Counted from the first letter of the stretch, positions 1 through 7,878 are shown. The stretch is DNA of 9,486 bases from an uncultured Clostridia bacterium (GCA_937898195.1 CALEJD010000054.1:1-9486); one strand, 5' to 3'. Translations and numbers: made by a program. The notes: generated by a model from the sequence alone, not told the origin.

Positions 1-1949
1 GACTTTTCGCAGGTGACGATATTGAAATTCCACAGTTTAACGATACAATCCGTGATATTTTACTTCGTCAGGCAAGTGAAGATTTTGACTGGTCTGATAT
101 AAGCCCCACAATCTTCGGTGCGGTGTTTGAAAGTACATTGAATCCCGAAACTCGTCGTTCAGGCGGAATGCACTATACCTCTATAGAAAATATACATAAG
201 GTTATTGACCCCTTATTTCTTGATGAACTTCGTGAAGAACTTGCCGAGATTAAGGAAATTTCTGTTGACCGTACAAGAACAACAAAGTTAAAGGCATTTC
301 AAGATAAGATTTCTAAACTTACATTCTTTGACCCCGCTTGTGGCTCAGGTAATTTCTTAACAGAAACATATATCTCCCTTCGTCGCCTTGAAAATGAGGT
401 TTTGCGTTGTCTTTCTAATCAGATTACTATGTTTACTGATATGGCACCAATTAAGGTGTCAATCGGTCAGTTTTATGGTATCGAAATCAATGATTTTGCA
501 GTAACAGTTGCCAAAACAGCCCTTTGGATTGCTGAAAGTCAGATGATGAAAGAAACAGAAGATATTTTACATACCGATTTGGATTTCTTACCACTTAAAT
601 CCTATGCAAATATCACAGAGGGCAATGCCTTGCGTATCGATTGGGAAACAGTTGTACCAAAAGACAAACTCAACTATATTATGGGTAACCCACCATTTGT
701 GGGTATGAAAGAGCAAACCAACGAAAATAAAAAAGATATGCAACTTGTTGTACCATTAAAGAAATTTAAACAAATGGACTATGTTGCTTGTTGGTATTTT
801 AAGGCTTCAAGATTTATTGAAAATTCAAATATAGAAGTTGCATTTGTGTCAAGCAACTCTATTGTTCAGGGCGAACAAGCATTGACAATATGGAAATATT
901 TATTTGAAGTTGAAAAAGTTATAATTAATTTTGCACACACAACTTTTGTATGGGATAGCGAGGCAAACATAAAGGCACATGTTCACTGTGTTATAATTGG
1001 ATTTTCTAAAAATTCAAGAAAAGAGAAAATACTTTTTGATAATAAGAAGACAACAAAATGTGCCAACATTAATCATTATTTGACGATGGGTGATAATGTT
1101 TTTATAGAGAAAACTGGTAAACCAATTTGTGATGTTCAAGTTATGACAAAAGGTGCTCAGTTGATTGACGGAGGAAACTTTGTTGTTGGTAACCAAAAAA
1201 ATTATGAAGATGTTATAAGAAAAGAACCTAATATAGAAAAATACATAAGACGATATTATAACGCAAGAGACTTAATTAATAATGGCGAAGAAAAGTATGT
1301 TTTATATTTAGAAGAGTGTTCACCACACGAAATTAAAAATAGTGCTTATATTCATAGCAGAGTACAAGCTGTATATGATTTTAGAGCCAACAATGAAAGT
1401 CCATCAACTAACATATTAAAAGACACACCATCAAGATATTTTCAACCACAAGTGCCAAATGGTAAGAGCGTAGTTGTTCCTGTTGTTTCTTCTGAAAATC
1501 GTAGATATATACCAATTTGCTTTATGCCAGAAGGAATGGTATATACTAATGCGTTATTCTTTATAGATGAAGCAACTATTTATACATTTGGTGTAGTAAC
1601 ATCTAATGTTCACATGTCATGGATGCGAACGGTTTGTGGTCGTTTAAAGAGTGACTATCGTTATTCAAATACAATGGCGTATAATACATTCCCTTGGCCA
1701 GCACCCACAGAAGAACAAAAAACAGAAATTGAAAGAACTGCACAAGCAATTCTTGACGCACGAGCATTATATCCAGATTGCTCACTTGCTGATTTGTATG
1801 ACGAACTCACTATGCCTGTTGAACTCCGTAAAGCCCACCAAGTAAACGACAAAGCAGTAATGCAAGCATACGGTTTCAATTACAAAACAATGACCGAATC
1901 CGAATGCGTCGCAGAGCTTATGAAAATGTACCAAGAATTAACAAGATAG
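1..1949 (+). CDS. MmeI/YeeA-like class I SAM-dependent adenine-specific DNA methyltransferase, 5'-truncated by window edge
   Basis: Transfers a methyl group from S-adenosylmethionine to adenine in a specific DNA site; in this family it serves restriction-modification or related phage defence. The frame is open to the left edge, so the real start lies outside; the GTG at 123 is an internal Val codon. Counting from that codon (608 residues to the stop): RR-GxHYT segment at 11-19, SAM-binding motif FDPACGSGNF at 69-78 (nt 327-356), YGIEIND at 118-124, catalytic NPPF at 189-192 (nt 687-698), a presumed target-recognition region at about 330-500, and the YNTFPWP stretch that typically closes MmeI-like enzymes near 523-529. 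Whether an N-terminal PD-(D/E)XK nuclease exists cannot be seen. The family usually has about 900-1150 residues, so roughly a third is missing. Arginine codons switch from CGN to AGA in the middle, suggesting a mosaic gene. Family assignment is firm; sequence specificity and restriction activity are unknown. Confidence 0.93.
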   Translation, partial: LFAGDDIEIPQFNDTIRDILLRQASEDFDWSDISPTIFGAVFESTLNPETRRSGGMHYTSIENIHKVIDPLFLDELREELAEIKEISVDRTRTTKLKAFQDKISKLTFFDPACGSGNFLTETYISLRRLENEVLRCLSNQITMFTDMAPIKVSIGQFYGIEINDFAVTVAKTALWIAESQMMKETEDILHTDLDFLPLKSYANITEGNALRIDWETVVPKDKLNYIMGNPPFVGMKEQTNENKKDMQLVVPLKKFKQMDYVACWYFKASRFIENSNIEVAFVSSNSIVQGEQALTIWKYLFEVEKVIINFAHTTFVWDSEANIKAHVHCVIIGFSKNSRKEKILFDNKKTTKCANINHYLTMGDNVFIEKTGKPICDVQVMTKGAQLIDGGNFVVGNQKNYEDVIRKEPNIEKYIRRYYNARDLINNGEEKYVLYLEECSPHEIKNSAYIHSRVQAVYDFRANNESPSTNILKDTPSRYFQPQVPNGKSVVVPVVSSENRRYIPICFMPEGMVYTNALFFIDEATIYTFGVVTSNVHMSWMRTVCGRLKSDYRYSNTMAYNTFPWPAPTEEQKTEIERTAQAILDARALYPDCSLADLYDELTMPVELRKAHQVNDKAVMQAYGFNYKTMTESECVAELMKMYQELTR

Positions 1950-1953
1950 TTGT

Positions 1954-1959
1954 TAGGAG
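1954..1959 (+). promoter_or_regulatory. Ribosome binding site fixing the start of the unassigned gene at 1965
   Basis: The sequence taggag lies 5 bases upstream of the ATG at 1965. The reading frame also contains a TTG at 1950 directly after the methyltransferase stop, but that codon has no ribosome binding site of its own and would place taggag inside the gene. The ATG at 1965 is therefore the better start, giving 275 residues. Confidence 0.75.
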
Positions 1960-1964
1960 TATTT

Positions 1965-2792
1965 ATGGGTAGAAAAAATCTTTATGAAATATTATCAAAT
2001 ATGAATTTTAATGTATATAACGAGTCAAAAACGCTAATGGATTTATTTGAAAATGAGAAAGAATGGTATAATGGACGTTATAGTGAATCACTTATGCAAT
2101 ACATTGATAATAACTTTTTTAGAGAAATGACTATACGCGGAACATACATTAATATTGAAACAATGATGACTGATTTGGGCATATTGTATTCTTCAAGCAA
2201 TCTTGACACTTTATTTACACTTTGCGAATTTTTTCTTCATATTTTTTCTTATCATAAATTGTTTTCAAAAAGGGCAATTGAACAAGTTAATGTTATTCTT
2301 CAAAATATATATTTAATAATGGACAAAACAAATCATGTGATACATAAAATAGGCGATAAACAATTTGTTATTGTTAAGAAAAATATGGCATCTATTGAAA
2401 CAGCAGAAATTGTAACAGATGAACATATTTCGAATGAAATAATGAGATATAATCATTTTGCGATTAAGGGTGATTTAGAAGAAAAACGACAAATACTCAA
2501 TAATATTAGCCAATATGTTGAACCAATTTTGAAATCACGAAAATTGGGACAAGCAGGATACAAAGAGATTGAGTCTAATATGGGCTTTTTATTAAACAAT
2601 TTACATATAAGACACAATAACAAAGAGGGTGCAAAAGCACAAGAATATACCGTAAAGTTGAAAAATTCTGAATTGGAAGATTGGTATAATAAAATATACG
2701 ATTTATCTCTCATAGTCATAATGCTGAATGAAAATTTGTCAGTACAAGATGAAATTAAATCATTAAAAAATAATTATAATTGGAAAACATAA
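1965..2792 (+). CDS. Unassigned 275-residue protein, putative partner of the DNA methyltransferase
   Basis: I do not recognise this protein. It has no signal peptide and no clear transmembrane segment, so it is probably cytosolic and mostly helical. It is rich in Asn, Ile, Lys and Tyr. A hydrophobic helical stretch lies at about 80-120. The C-terminal part (about 165-260) contains a charged helix (KGDLEEKRQIL at 168-178), then a striking NNLHIRHNNKEG at 211-222, then another helix ending near 257. This arrangement loosely recalls C-terminal domains of abortive-infection (Abi-C) or HEPN-like proteins, which carry an Arg/His-centred motif late in a helical domain, but the canonical HEPN R-x4-6-H spacing is absent, so I make no functional call. 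It begins 15 bases after the methyltransferase stop with its own ribosome binding site, so the two are probably co-transcribed; a defence role is inferred only from this neighbour. dnaE starts 16 bases downstream. Confidence 0.85.
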   Translation: MGRKNLYEILSNMNFNVYNESKTLMDLFENEKEWYNGRYSESLMQYIDNNFFREMTIRGTYINIETMMTDLGILYSSSNLDTLFTLCEFFLHIFSYHKLFSKRAIEQVNVILQNIYLIMDKTNHVIHKIGDKQFVIVKKNMASIETAEIVTDEHISNEIMRYNHFAIKGDLEEKRQILNNISQYVEPILKSRKLGQAGYKEIESNMGFLLNNLHIRHNNKEGAKAQEYTVKLKNSELEDWYNKIYDLSLIVIMLNENLSVQDEIKSLKNNYNWKT

Positions 2793-2808
2793 TTAAAGAG
2801 GTAATATT

Positions 2809-5800
2809 ATGTCATTCGTTCACTTACATGTGCATACTGAATATAGCTTATTAGATGGTGTTTGCCGTCTTAATAGGCTTTGTTCTGCTGCAATGATGAG
2901 AGGACAAAATGCAATAGCAATTACTGACCACGGTAATCTTTTTGGTGCTGTTGATTTCTATAAAGAAGCAAAAAAAGTGGGGATAAAACCTATTATCGGT
3001 TGTGAAGTTTATGTTGCATCACGCTCGAGATTTGATAAAGTTCACGGTGTTGACTCTGACAGACATCATCTTGTTTTACTTTGTAAAAATGAAATCGGTT
3101 ATCAAAACCTTATCAAGATGGTTTCTTCTGCTTGGGTTGATGGTTTTTATACTAAACCACGAATTGACAAAGAGTTGTTAGAAAAGCATCATGAAGGTCT
3201 TATTTGTCTTTCTGCTTGTCTTGCGGGTGAAATCCCAAAACTCATTGAGCGCGGTGAAAAAATTCGAGCAAAAGAAGTAGCACTTTGGTACAATAAAGTC
3301 TTTGGTCAAGGAAATTTTTATCTTGAAATTCAAAGTCACGGAATTTCTGAACAAGTTAAAGTTAACGAAGGTCTTATCCAACTTTCAAAAGATACAGGAA
3401 TACCTCTTGTTGCAACAAATGATGTTCACTATATTGACAGGGAAGACTCAAAAATACAAAAAATTCTTATTTGTATAGCAACAAACCATACAATTGATGA
3501 AGAAAATTCTCTTGAATTTGAAACTGATAATTTCTATCTTAAAACCGAAGAAGAAATGCAGAGTCTTTTTGGATATGTACCAGAAGCACTTGAAAATACA
3601 CAAAAAATTGCAGATATGTGCAACTTTGATTTTGAATTTGGTAATACCAAACTTCCAAATTTTGATGTGCCCAGTGGACAAACTCACTTTGATTATCTTA
3701 GAAATAAGTGCTATCTAGGTTTAAAAGAAAGATATGGTAATAACCCAGATAAATTATATATTGACCGACTTGAATATGAGTTGTCTGTAATAAATAATAT
3801 GGGTTATGTTGACTATTTCTTGATAGTAGCCGACTTTATAGGGTATGCTCGTGACCACGGAATTCCAGTAGGCCCTGGACGTGGTTCAGGTGCTGGTAGT
3901 ATCTGTGCTTATTGTATGGGTATTACTAATATCGACCCAATAAAATACAATTTGATTTTTGAAAGATTCTTAAATCCTGAACGCGTTAGTATGCCTGATA
4001 TTGACGTTGACTTCTGTTATGAACGCAGGGGAGAAGTAATCGATTATGTTATCAATAAATATGGGGCAGACCACGTTGCACAGATTGTAACATTTGGTAC
4101 AATGGCTGCTCGTGCTGCACTTCGTGATGTTGGTCGAGCAATGGGGCTTTCTTATGCAACTGTTGATAATGTCGCAAAGAAAATTCCAAGAGCTTTGGGA
4201 ATGACTATTGAAAAAGCATTAGCTGAAAGTGAAGATTTAAAAACTCTCTATGACAGTGATGAGTCAGTTAAAGAACTTGTCGATAATGCTAAAAAAGTTG
4301 AGGGTATGCCTCGCCATGCTTCAACTCATGCGGCGGGTATTGTTATTACAGATAAACCTGTCAGCGACTATGTTCCACTTGCCACAAATGATGAATCTGT
4401 TGTAACACAATTCACTATGACAACAATTGAAGAGCTTGGTCTTTTGAAGATGGACTTTTTAGGGCTTCGCACATTAACGGTTATAAATGATTGTGTTAAG
4501 ATGGTTCAAAAGAAAAATCCAAACTTTGATATTGAAAAGATTCCACTTGATGATAAGAAAGCATATTCTTTATTTACAAGTGGTCAGACTGATGGTGTTT
4601 TTCAATGTGAATCAAGTGGTATGAGAAGCGTGTTTATGCGCCTTAAACCAACAAATCTTGAAGATATTATTGCTGTTATTTCGCTCTATCGACCAGGTCC
4701 AATGGATTCTATTGACAGTTATATTGAAAATCGTCACAACAGCGAAAATATTAGATATAAAACACCAACGTTAAAAGATATTCTTGATGTTACTTATGGT
4801 TGTATGGTCTATCAAGAACAGGTTATGCAAATTTTCCGTTCATTAGCAGGCTATTCTCTTGGTCGTGCTGATATTGTTCGTCGTGCTATGTCAAAGAAAA
4901 AACATAAAGTTCTTGAGGATGAGCGCGCATTTTTCTGCGAAGGTTGTGCCAAAAACGGGATTTCAAATAATATAGCTAACGAAATATTTGATGATATGTC
5001 ATCATTTGCCTCATATGCATTCAACAAATCACACGCAGCAGCCTATGCCGTTGTTGCTTACAGAACAGCTTATTTAAAAGCATATTATCCTTGTGAATTT
5101 ATGGCGTCACTTCTTACAAGTGTGTTGGACAATGCAACGAAAGTTTCAGGTTATATTGAAGATTGTAAGAGAAACGGTATCAAAATTTTAAATCCAAATG
5201 TAAATTATAGTAATAAAACATTTACAACAGATAATAATCACGAAAAATCAATAATGTTTGGACTTCTTGCTATCAAGAATTTAGGTCACGATTTTATTGA
5301 TACCATTATAAATGAAAGAAAAATGAATGGAGAATATAAGTCTTTCTATTCATTCTGTAAGCGTGTTCATGGCAAGTCATTTAATCGTCGTGCAGTTGAA
5401 AGCCTTATAAAGAGTGGGGCTCTTGATAATTTAGGTAGCAATAGACATGAAATGATGATTAATCTTCCATTTATCATTGATGAGTTGGATGCTGCTAAAC
5501 GGAGAAATCTTGATGGCCAAATTGGTTTCTTTGATATGATGAACACTTCGGGTAATGTTGATTATAAAATGCAAAAAGTTGCTGAATTTTCAACGCAAGA
5601 GTTGTTATCAATGGAGAAAGAAACAACAGGACTTTATATTTCTGCTCATCCAATGGAAGAATATGCTAATTTGTCATTAAAACTAAAATGTGACAAAGTT
5701 TCTGATATTTTGAGTGCAGATGATTACAATTCAAAATATAGTGATGGTTCATCGGTAAAAGTTTTAGGAATAATAACTGATATAACCAAAAAGCAGACAA

Positions 5801-6240
5801 AGAGTGGAGAATATATGGCTTTTCTCACTCTTGAAGATGTTGTTGGGTCTGTTGAAGTTATTGTATTTCCTAAGCTACTATCAAGATTTGCAAATAAAAT
5901 CTCAAATGGTTCAACAGTAATGGTTGGCGGAAGACTTTCGATGAGAGAAGAAGAAAATCCAAAAATAATTTTAGATTTCATTGAGTCTGCTGAACAAATT
6001 CAGGTCAATAACAATAAGCGGATAGGCTTATTCGTTAGATTTTCAAATAATAAATCTCAAGAATTTATTAAGTGTTCAGAATTTCTTAATAAAAATGCTA
6101 TTGATGGTGATACAATGCTTTATTACTATTTTAATGATAGTAAAAAGTATTTCCCGTGCAAAAAAATAAGTGTAAATGAGTACTTAATAAGAGACTTAAA
6201 ACTCATTGTCGGGGATAAAAATGTAATATTACAAAAATAG
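2809..6240 (+). CDS. dnaE: DNA polymerase III alpha subunit (DnaE1 type)
   Basis: Catalytic subunit for chromosomal DNA synthesis; 1143 residues, usual length for bacterial DnaE. Start ATG follows aaagaggt at 2795-2802 with 6-base spacing. N-terminal PHP domain (about 1-280) retains all nine expected metal ligands by my alignment: H7, H9, D16, H41, E66, H86, C137, D205, H207. The polymerase core (about 290-800) has GPGRGSGAGS at 355-364 and PDIDVDF at 396-402, giving catalytic D397 and D399, with the third Asp at D549 in MDFLGLRTLT. SHAAAYA lies at 741-747, a helix-hairpin-helix-type region follows at about 800-900, and an OB-fold at about 983-1060; the last 80 residues are variable. In Bacillota a separate PolC usually does bulk synthesis, with DnaE extending primers; PolC is not in this window. 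Only 16 bases separate it from the upstream accessory gene, and pfkA follows after 80 bases, a pairing known in Clostridia. Confidence 0.98.
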   Translation: MSFVHLHVHTEYSLLDGVCRLNRLCSAAMMRGQNAIAITDHGNLFGAVDFYKEAKKVGIKPIIGCEVYVASRSRFDKVHGVDSDRHHLVLLCKNEIGYQNLIKMVSSAWVDGFYTKPRIDKELLEKHHEGLICLSACLAGEIPKLIERGEKIRAKEVALWYNKVFGQGNFYLEIQSHGISEQVKVNEGLIQLSKDTGIPLVATNDVHYIDREDSKIQKILICIATNHTIDEENSLEFETDNFYLKTEEEMQSLFGYVPEALENTQKIADMCNFDFEFGNTKLPNFDVPSGQTHFDYLRNKCYLGLKERYGNNPDKLYIDRLEYELSVINNMGYVDYFLIVADFIGYARDHGIPVGPGRGSGAGSICAYCMGITNIDPIKYNLIFERFLNPERVSMPDIDVDFCYERRGEVIDYVINKYGADHVAQIVTFGTMAARAALRDVGRAMGLSYATVDNVAKKIPRALGMTIEKALAESEDLKTLYDSDESVKELVDNAKKVEGMPRHASTHAAGIVITDKPVSDYVPLATNDESVVTQFTMTTIEELGLLKMDFLGLRTLTVINDCVKMVQKKNPNFDIEKIPLDDKKAYSLFTSGQTDGVFQCESSGMRSVFMRLKPTNLEDIIAVISLYRPGPMDSIDSYIENRHNSENIRYKTPTLKDILDVTYGCMVYQEQVMQIFRSLAGYSLGRADIVRRAMSKKKHKVLEDERAFFCEGCAKNGISNNIANEIFDDMSSFASYAFNKSHAAAYAVVAYRTAYLKAYYPCEFMASLLTSVLDNATKVSGYIEDCKRNGIKILNPNVNYSNKTFTTDNNHEKSIMFGLLAIKNLGHDFIDTIINERKMNGEYKSFYSFCKRVHGKSFNRRAVESLIKSGALDNLGSNRHEMMINLPFIIDELDAAKRRNLDGQIGFFDMMNTSGNVDYKMQKVAEFSTQELLSMEKETTGLYISAHPMEEYANLSLKLKCDKVSDILSADDYNSKYSDGSSVKVLGIITDITKKQTKSGEYMAFLTLEDVVGSVEVIVFPKLLSRFANKISNGSTVMVGGRLSMREEENPKIILDFIESAEQIQVNNNKRIGLFVRFSNNKSQEFIKCSEFLNKNAIDGDTMLYYYFNDSKKYFPCKKISVNEYLIRDLKLIVGDKNVILQK

Positions 6241-6320
6241 TGCAATTACTTGCATTTTAGTGTTTCTTGTGATATTATATGATTTCAATGTGGTAATATT
6301 TAGTAATTAAGGGTGATAAA
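6241..6320 (+). other. dnaE-pfkA intergenic region with a weak inverted repeat and possible -10 element
   Basis: Directly after the dnaE stop, tgcaa and ttgca (6241-6245 and 6250-6254) can form a 5-bp stem followed by tttt. This is AT-rich and weak, so it is at most a leaky terminator. A TATGAT at 6278-6283 matches 5 of 6 bases of a housekeeping -10 box, but no good -35 box sits 16-18 bases upstream, so a pfkA promoter is only suggested. The pfkA ribosome binding site aaggg begins at 6309. A separate pfkA promoter would be expected given its strongly biased codon use. Confidence 0.3.
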
Positions 6321-7283
6321 ATGAAAACAATCGGAGTTTTAACAAGTGGTGGCGACGCTCCTGGTATGAACGCTGCTGTTCGTGCGGTTGTTCGTGCAGG
6401 TTGTGAAAACGGATTTAGAGTGATGGGTATCAGAAGAGGCTATAATGGTCTTATGCAAGGTGATATGTTTGAAATGAATCTTCGTTCAGTTTCAAATATT
6501 ATTAACCGTGGTGGTACTGTTCTTTATTCAGCAAGAAGTCCTGAATTCAAAACAGAAGAAGGTCTTCAAAAAGCACTTAAAGTTGCAAAAGATGTTAATA
6601 TGGAAGGTATCGTTGTTATTGGTGGTGACGGCTCATTCCGTGGCGCTCGTGATTTATCTCTTCGCGGTGTTAACTGTGTTGGTATTCCAGGTACAATTGA
6701 CAACGATATTGCTTGTAGTGATTATACAATTGGTTATGATACTGCAATGAATACTGTTCTCGAAATGGTTGACAGACTTCGTGATACATCTGAATCACAC
6801 GACCGTTGTTCAGTTGTTGAAGTTATGGGCAGACGTGCAGGTTATATTGCACTTAATGCTGGCATTGCTTGTGGTGCAACTTCAATTCTTATTCCAGAAG
6901 TAGAATATGATTTCCAACGCGACGTTATCGACAGAATGAAGAGAACTCAGAAAACAGGTAAGAAACATTTCATTATCATTGTTGCTGAAGGTATCGGTGG
7001 CGTTGAAGAAATGGCAAAGAGAATTGAAGCAGAAACAGGTGTTGAAACTAGAGCAACTGTTCTTGGTCATGTTCAGCGTGGTGGTCATCCAACTGTACGT
7101 GATAGAGTTACAGCTTCTCTTATGGGACACAAGGCTGTTGAACTTCTTAAAGCAGGCATCGGCAACAGAGTTCTTGCAATTAACAAAGATGAAATCGTTG
7201 ATTATGATATCTTTGAAGCTCTCAATATGAAAAAATCTCTTAATATTGAAGACTATAAGATTGCACACGAAATCTCAATATAA
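6321..7283 (+). CDS. pfkA: ATP-dependent 6-phosphofructokinase
   Basis: Phosphorylates fructose 6-phosphate to fructose 1,6-bisphosphate with ATP, the committed step of glycolysis; cytosolic homotetramer in this family. The 320-residue length equals the bacterial norm. GGDAPG at 10-15 opens the nucleotide fold. R72 is in the ARSPEF segment. GGDGS at 101-105 has Gly104, and PGTIDND at 123-129 has Gly124; glycines at these two sites mark ATP rather than pyrophosphate use. D127 is the catalytic base. MGRR at 169-172 and LGHVQRGG at 248-255 (H250, R253) bind the sugar phosphate. R21, R25 and R154 match allosteric effector-site arginines of the E. coli enzyme, so effector control is plausible. One residue is inserted relative to the E. 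coli enzyme between about 172 and 222. Ribosome binding site aagggtg at 6309-6315 supports the start. Codon choice (CGT, GGT) fits high expression. Confidence 0.98.
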   Translation: MKTIGVLTSGGDAPGMNAAVRAVVRAGCENGFRVMGIRRGYNGLMQGDMFEMNLRSVSNIINRGGTVLYSARSPEFKTEEGLQKALKVAKDVNMEGIVVIGGDGSFRGARDLSLRGVNCVGIPGTIDNDIACSDYTIGYDTAMNTVLEMVDRLRDTSESHDRCSVVEVMGRRAGYIALNAGIACGATSILIPEVEYDFQRDVIDRMKRTQKTGKKHFIIIVAEGIGGVEEMAKRIEAETGVETRATVLGHVQRGGHPTVRDRVTASLMGHKAVELLKAGIGNRVLAINKDEIVDYDIFEALNMKKSLNIEDYKIAHEISI

Positions 7284-7285
7284 TT

Positions 7286-7777
7286 ATGTCGAATATTATT
7301 CTTATAGGAATGCCCGGTTGTGGAAAAAGCACAATCGGGGTTATTCTTGCTAAAACCATTGGTGTTGGTTTTGTTGATACAGATTTAATTATTCAACAAA
7401 GAGAAAATCGTCTTTTGCAAGATATTATCGATAAAGACGGAATTGATGCATTTTTAGATTGTGAAGAAAATGCTGTTAAAACCGTTGAATGTGATAATAC
7501 TGTTGTTGCAACAGGTGGCAGTGTTGTCTATCGTGAAGACGCAATTACGCATTTAAAAAAGAATGGTAAAATTTTCTATTTGAATGTGCCACTTGATGAA
7601 ATAAAAAATAGACTCAACAATATTAGCACAAGGGGTATTGCAGCAAATAAAAATGATTCTGTTGATGATATTTTTATTGAACGTGAACCACTTTATAAAA
7701 AGTATGCAGATGTGATTATTGATTTAACTGATAGCACAGTTGAGCAAGCAGTTGAAGAAATCTGCAAAAAAATTTAA
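7286..7777 (+). CDS. aroK: Shikimate-kinase-family P-loop kinase with atypical substrate site
   Basis: A small NMP-kinase-fold enzyme of 163 residues, close to shikimate kinase length. Shikimate kinase phosphorylates the 3-hydroxyl of shikimate on the route to chorismate. Present: Walker A GMPGCGKST at 8-16, the DTD motif at 31-33, and EREPLY at 132-137 with the conserved substrate arginine. Altered: the FRxxE motif reads FLDCE at 56-60, so the shikimate-binding Arg is Leu57; the GGG loop reads GGS at 78-80; the lid RP motif reads RG at 116-117. It is therefore secure as a family member but less secure as a true shikimate kinase, and the symbol is provisional. No other aromatic pathway gene is visible. 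It starts 2 bases after the pfkA stop without a recognisable Shine-Dalgarno sequence, which points to translation coupled to pfkA. A hairpin terminator follows the stop. Confidence 0.85.
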   Translation: MSNIILIGMPGCGKSTIGVILAKTIGVGFVDTDLIIQQRENRLLQDIIDKDGIDAFLDCEENAVKTVECDNTVVATGGSVVYREDAITHLKKNGKIFYLNVPLDEIKNRLNNISTRGIAANKNDSVDDIFIEREPLYKKYADVIIDLTDSTVEQAVEEICKKI

Positions 7778-7789
7778 TAAAAAAATTAT

Positions 7790-7842
7790 GCCTTACGAAA
7801 TTTTCAAATTTAGTGAAAATTCTCCGTAAGGCGTTTATTTTT
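7790..7842 (+). terminator. Rho-independent terminator of the pfkA-kinase transcript
   Basis: Perfect outer arms gccttacg (7790-7797) and cgtaaggc (7825-7832) enclose a second paired segment, aattttca (7799-7806) with tgaaaatt (7814-7821), separated from the outer stem by a 1-versus-3-base internal loop. The T-rich tract tttattttt follows at 7834-7842. The A-run just upstream (7779-7785) could make it work on the other strand too. It begins 13 bases after the kinase stop and insulates spoIVB from upstream transcription. Confidence 0.85.
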
Positions 7843-7844
7843 CC

Positions 7845-7875
7845 GTAAATATTTATTCTTCGCAGTGGCAAATTA
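7845..7875 (+). promoter_or_regulatory. Weak candidate forespore (sigma G/F-like) promoter for spoIVB
   Basis: gtaaa at 7845-7849 resembles the GHATR-type -35 element, and caaatta at 7869-7875 matches 6 of 7 positions of a CATAHTA-type -10 element recalled for sigma G; the 19-base spacer is slightly long. spoIVB is known to be transcribed in the forespore in Bacillus, which makes such a promoter expected here. In an AT-rich sequence this match is weak. Transcription from it would start near 7882, inside the hairpin at 7879-7897, so the two calls partly conflict. Confidence 0.2.
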
Positions 7876-7878
7876 TTA

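Noticed and set aside
123..125. GTG as the start of the methyltransferase gene
   Set aside because: The same frame is open back to position 3 and encodes sequence that continues the family homology (DFDWSDISPTIFGAVFE), so this is an internal Val codon.
2736..2780. Possible dnaE promoter: TTGTCA at 2736-2741 and a perfect TATAAT at 2775-2780
   Set aside because: The two are 33 bases apart, far from the 16-18 needed, and neither has a partner at the right distance. Single hits are expected by chance in such AT-rich sequence.
1965..2792. HEPN ribonuclease toxin call for the unassigned protein
   Set aside because: The helical C-terminal layout is suggestive, but the canonical R-x4-6-H motif is not present; IRHNN puts Arg and His side by side.
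6882..7268. 128-codon open frame on the minus strand
   Set aside because: It lies wholly antisense to pfkA, has a composition typical of a shadow frame (Asn, Phe and Ser rich) and no recognisable motif.
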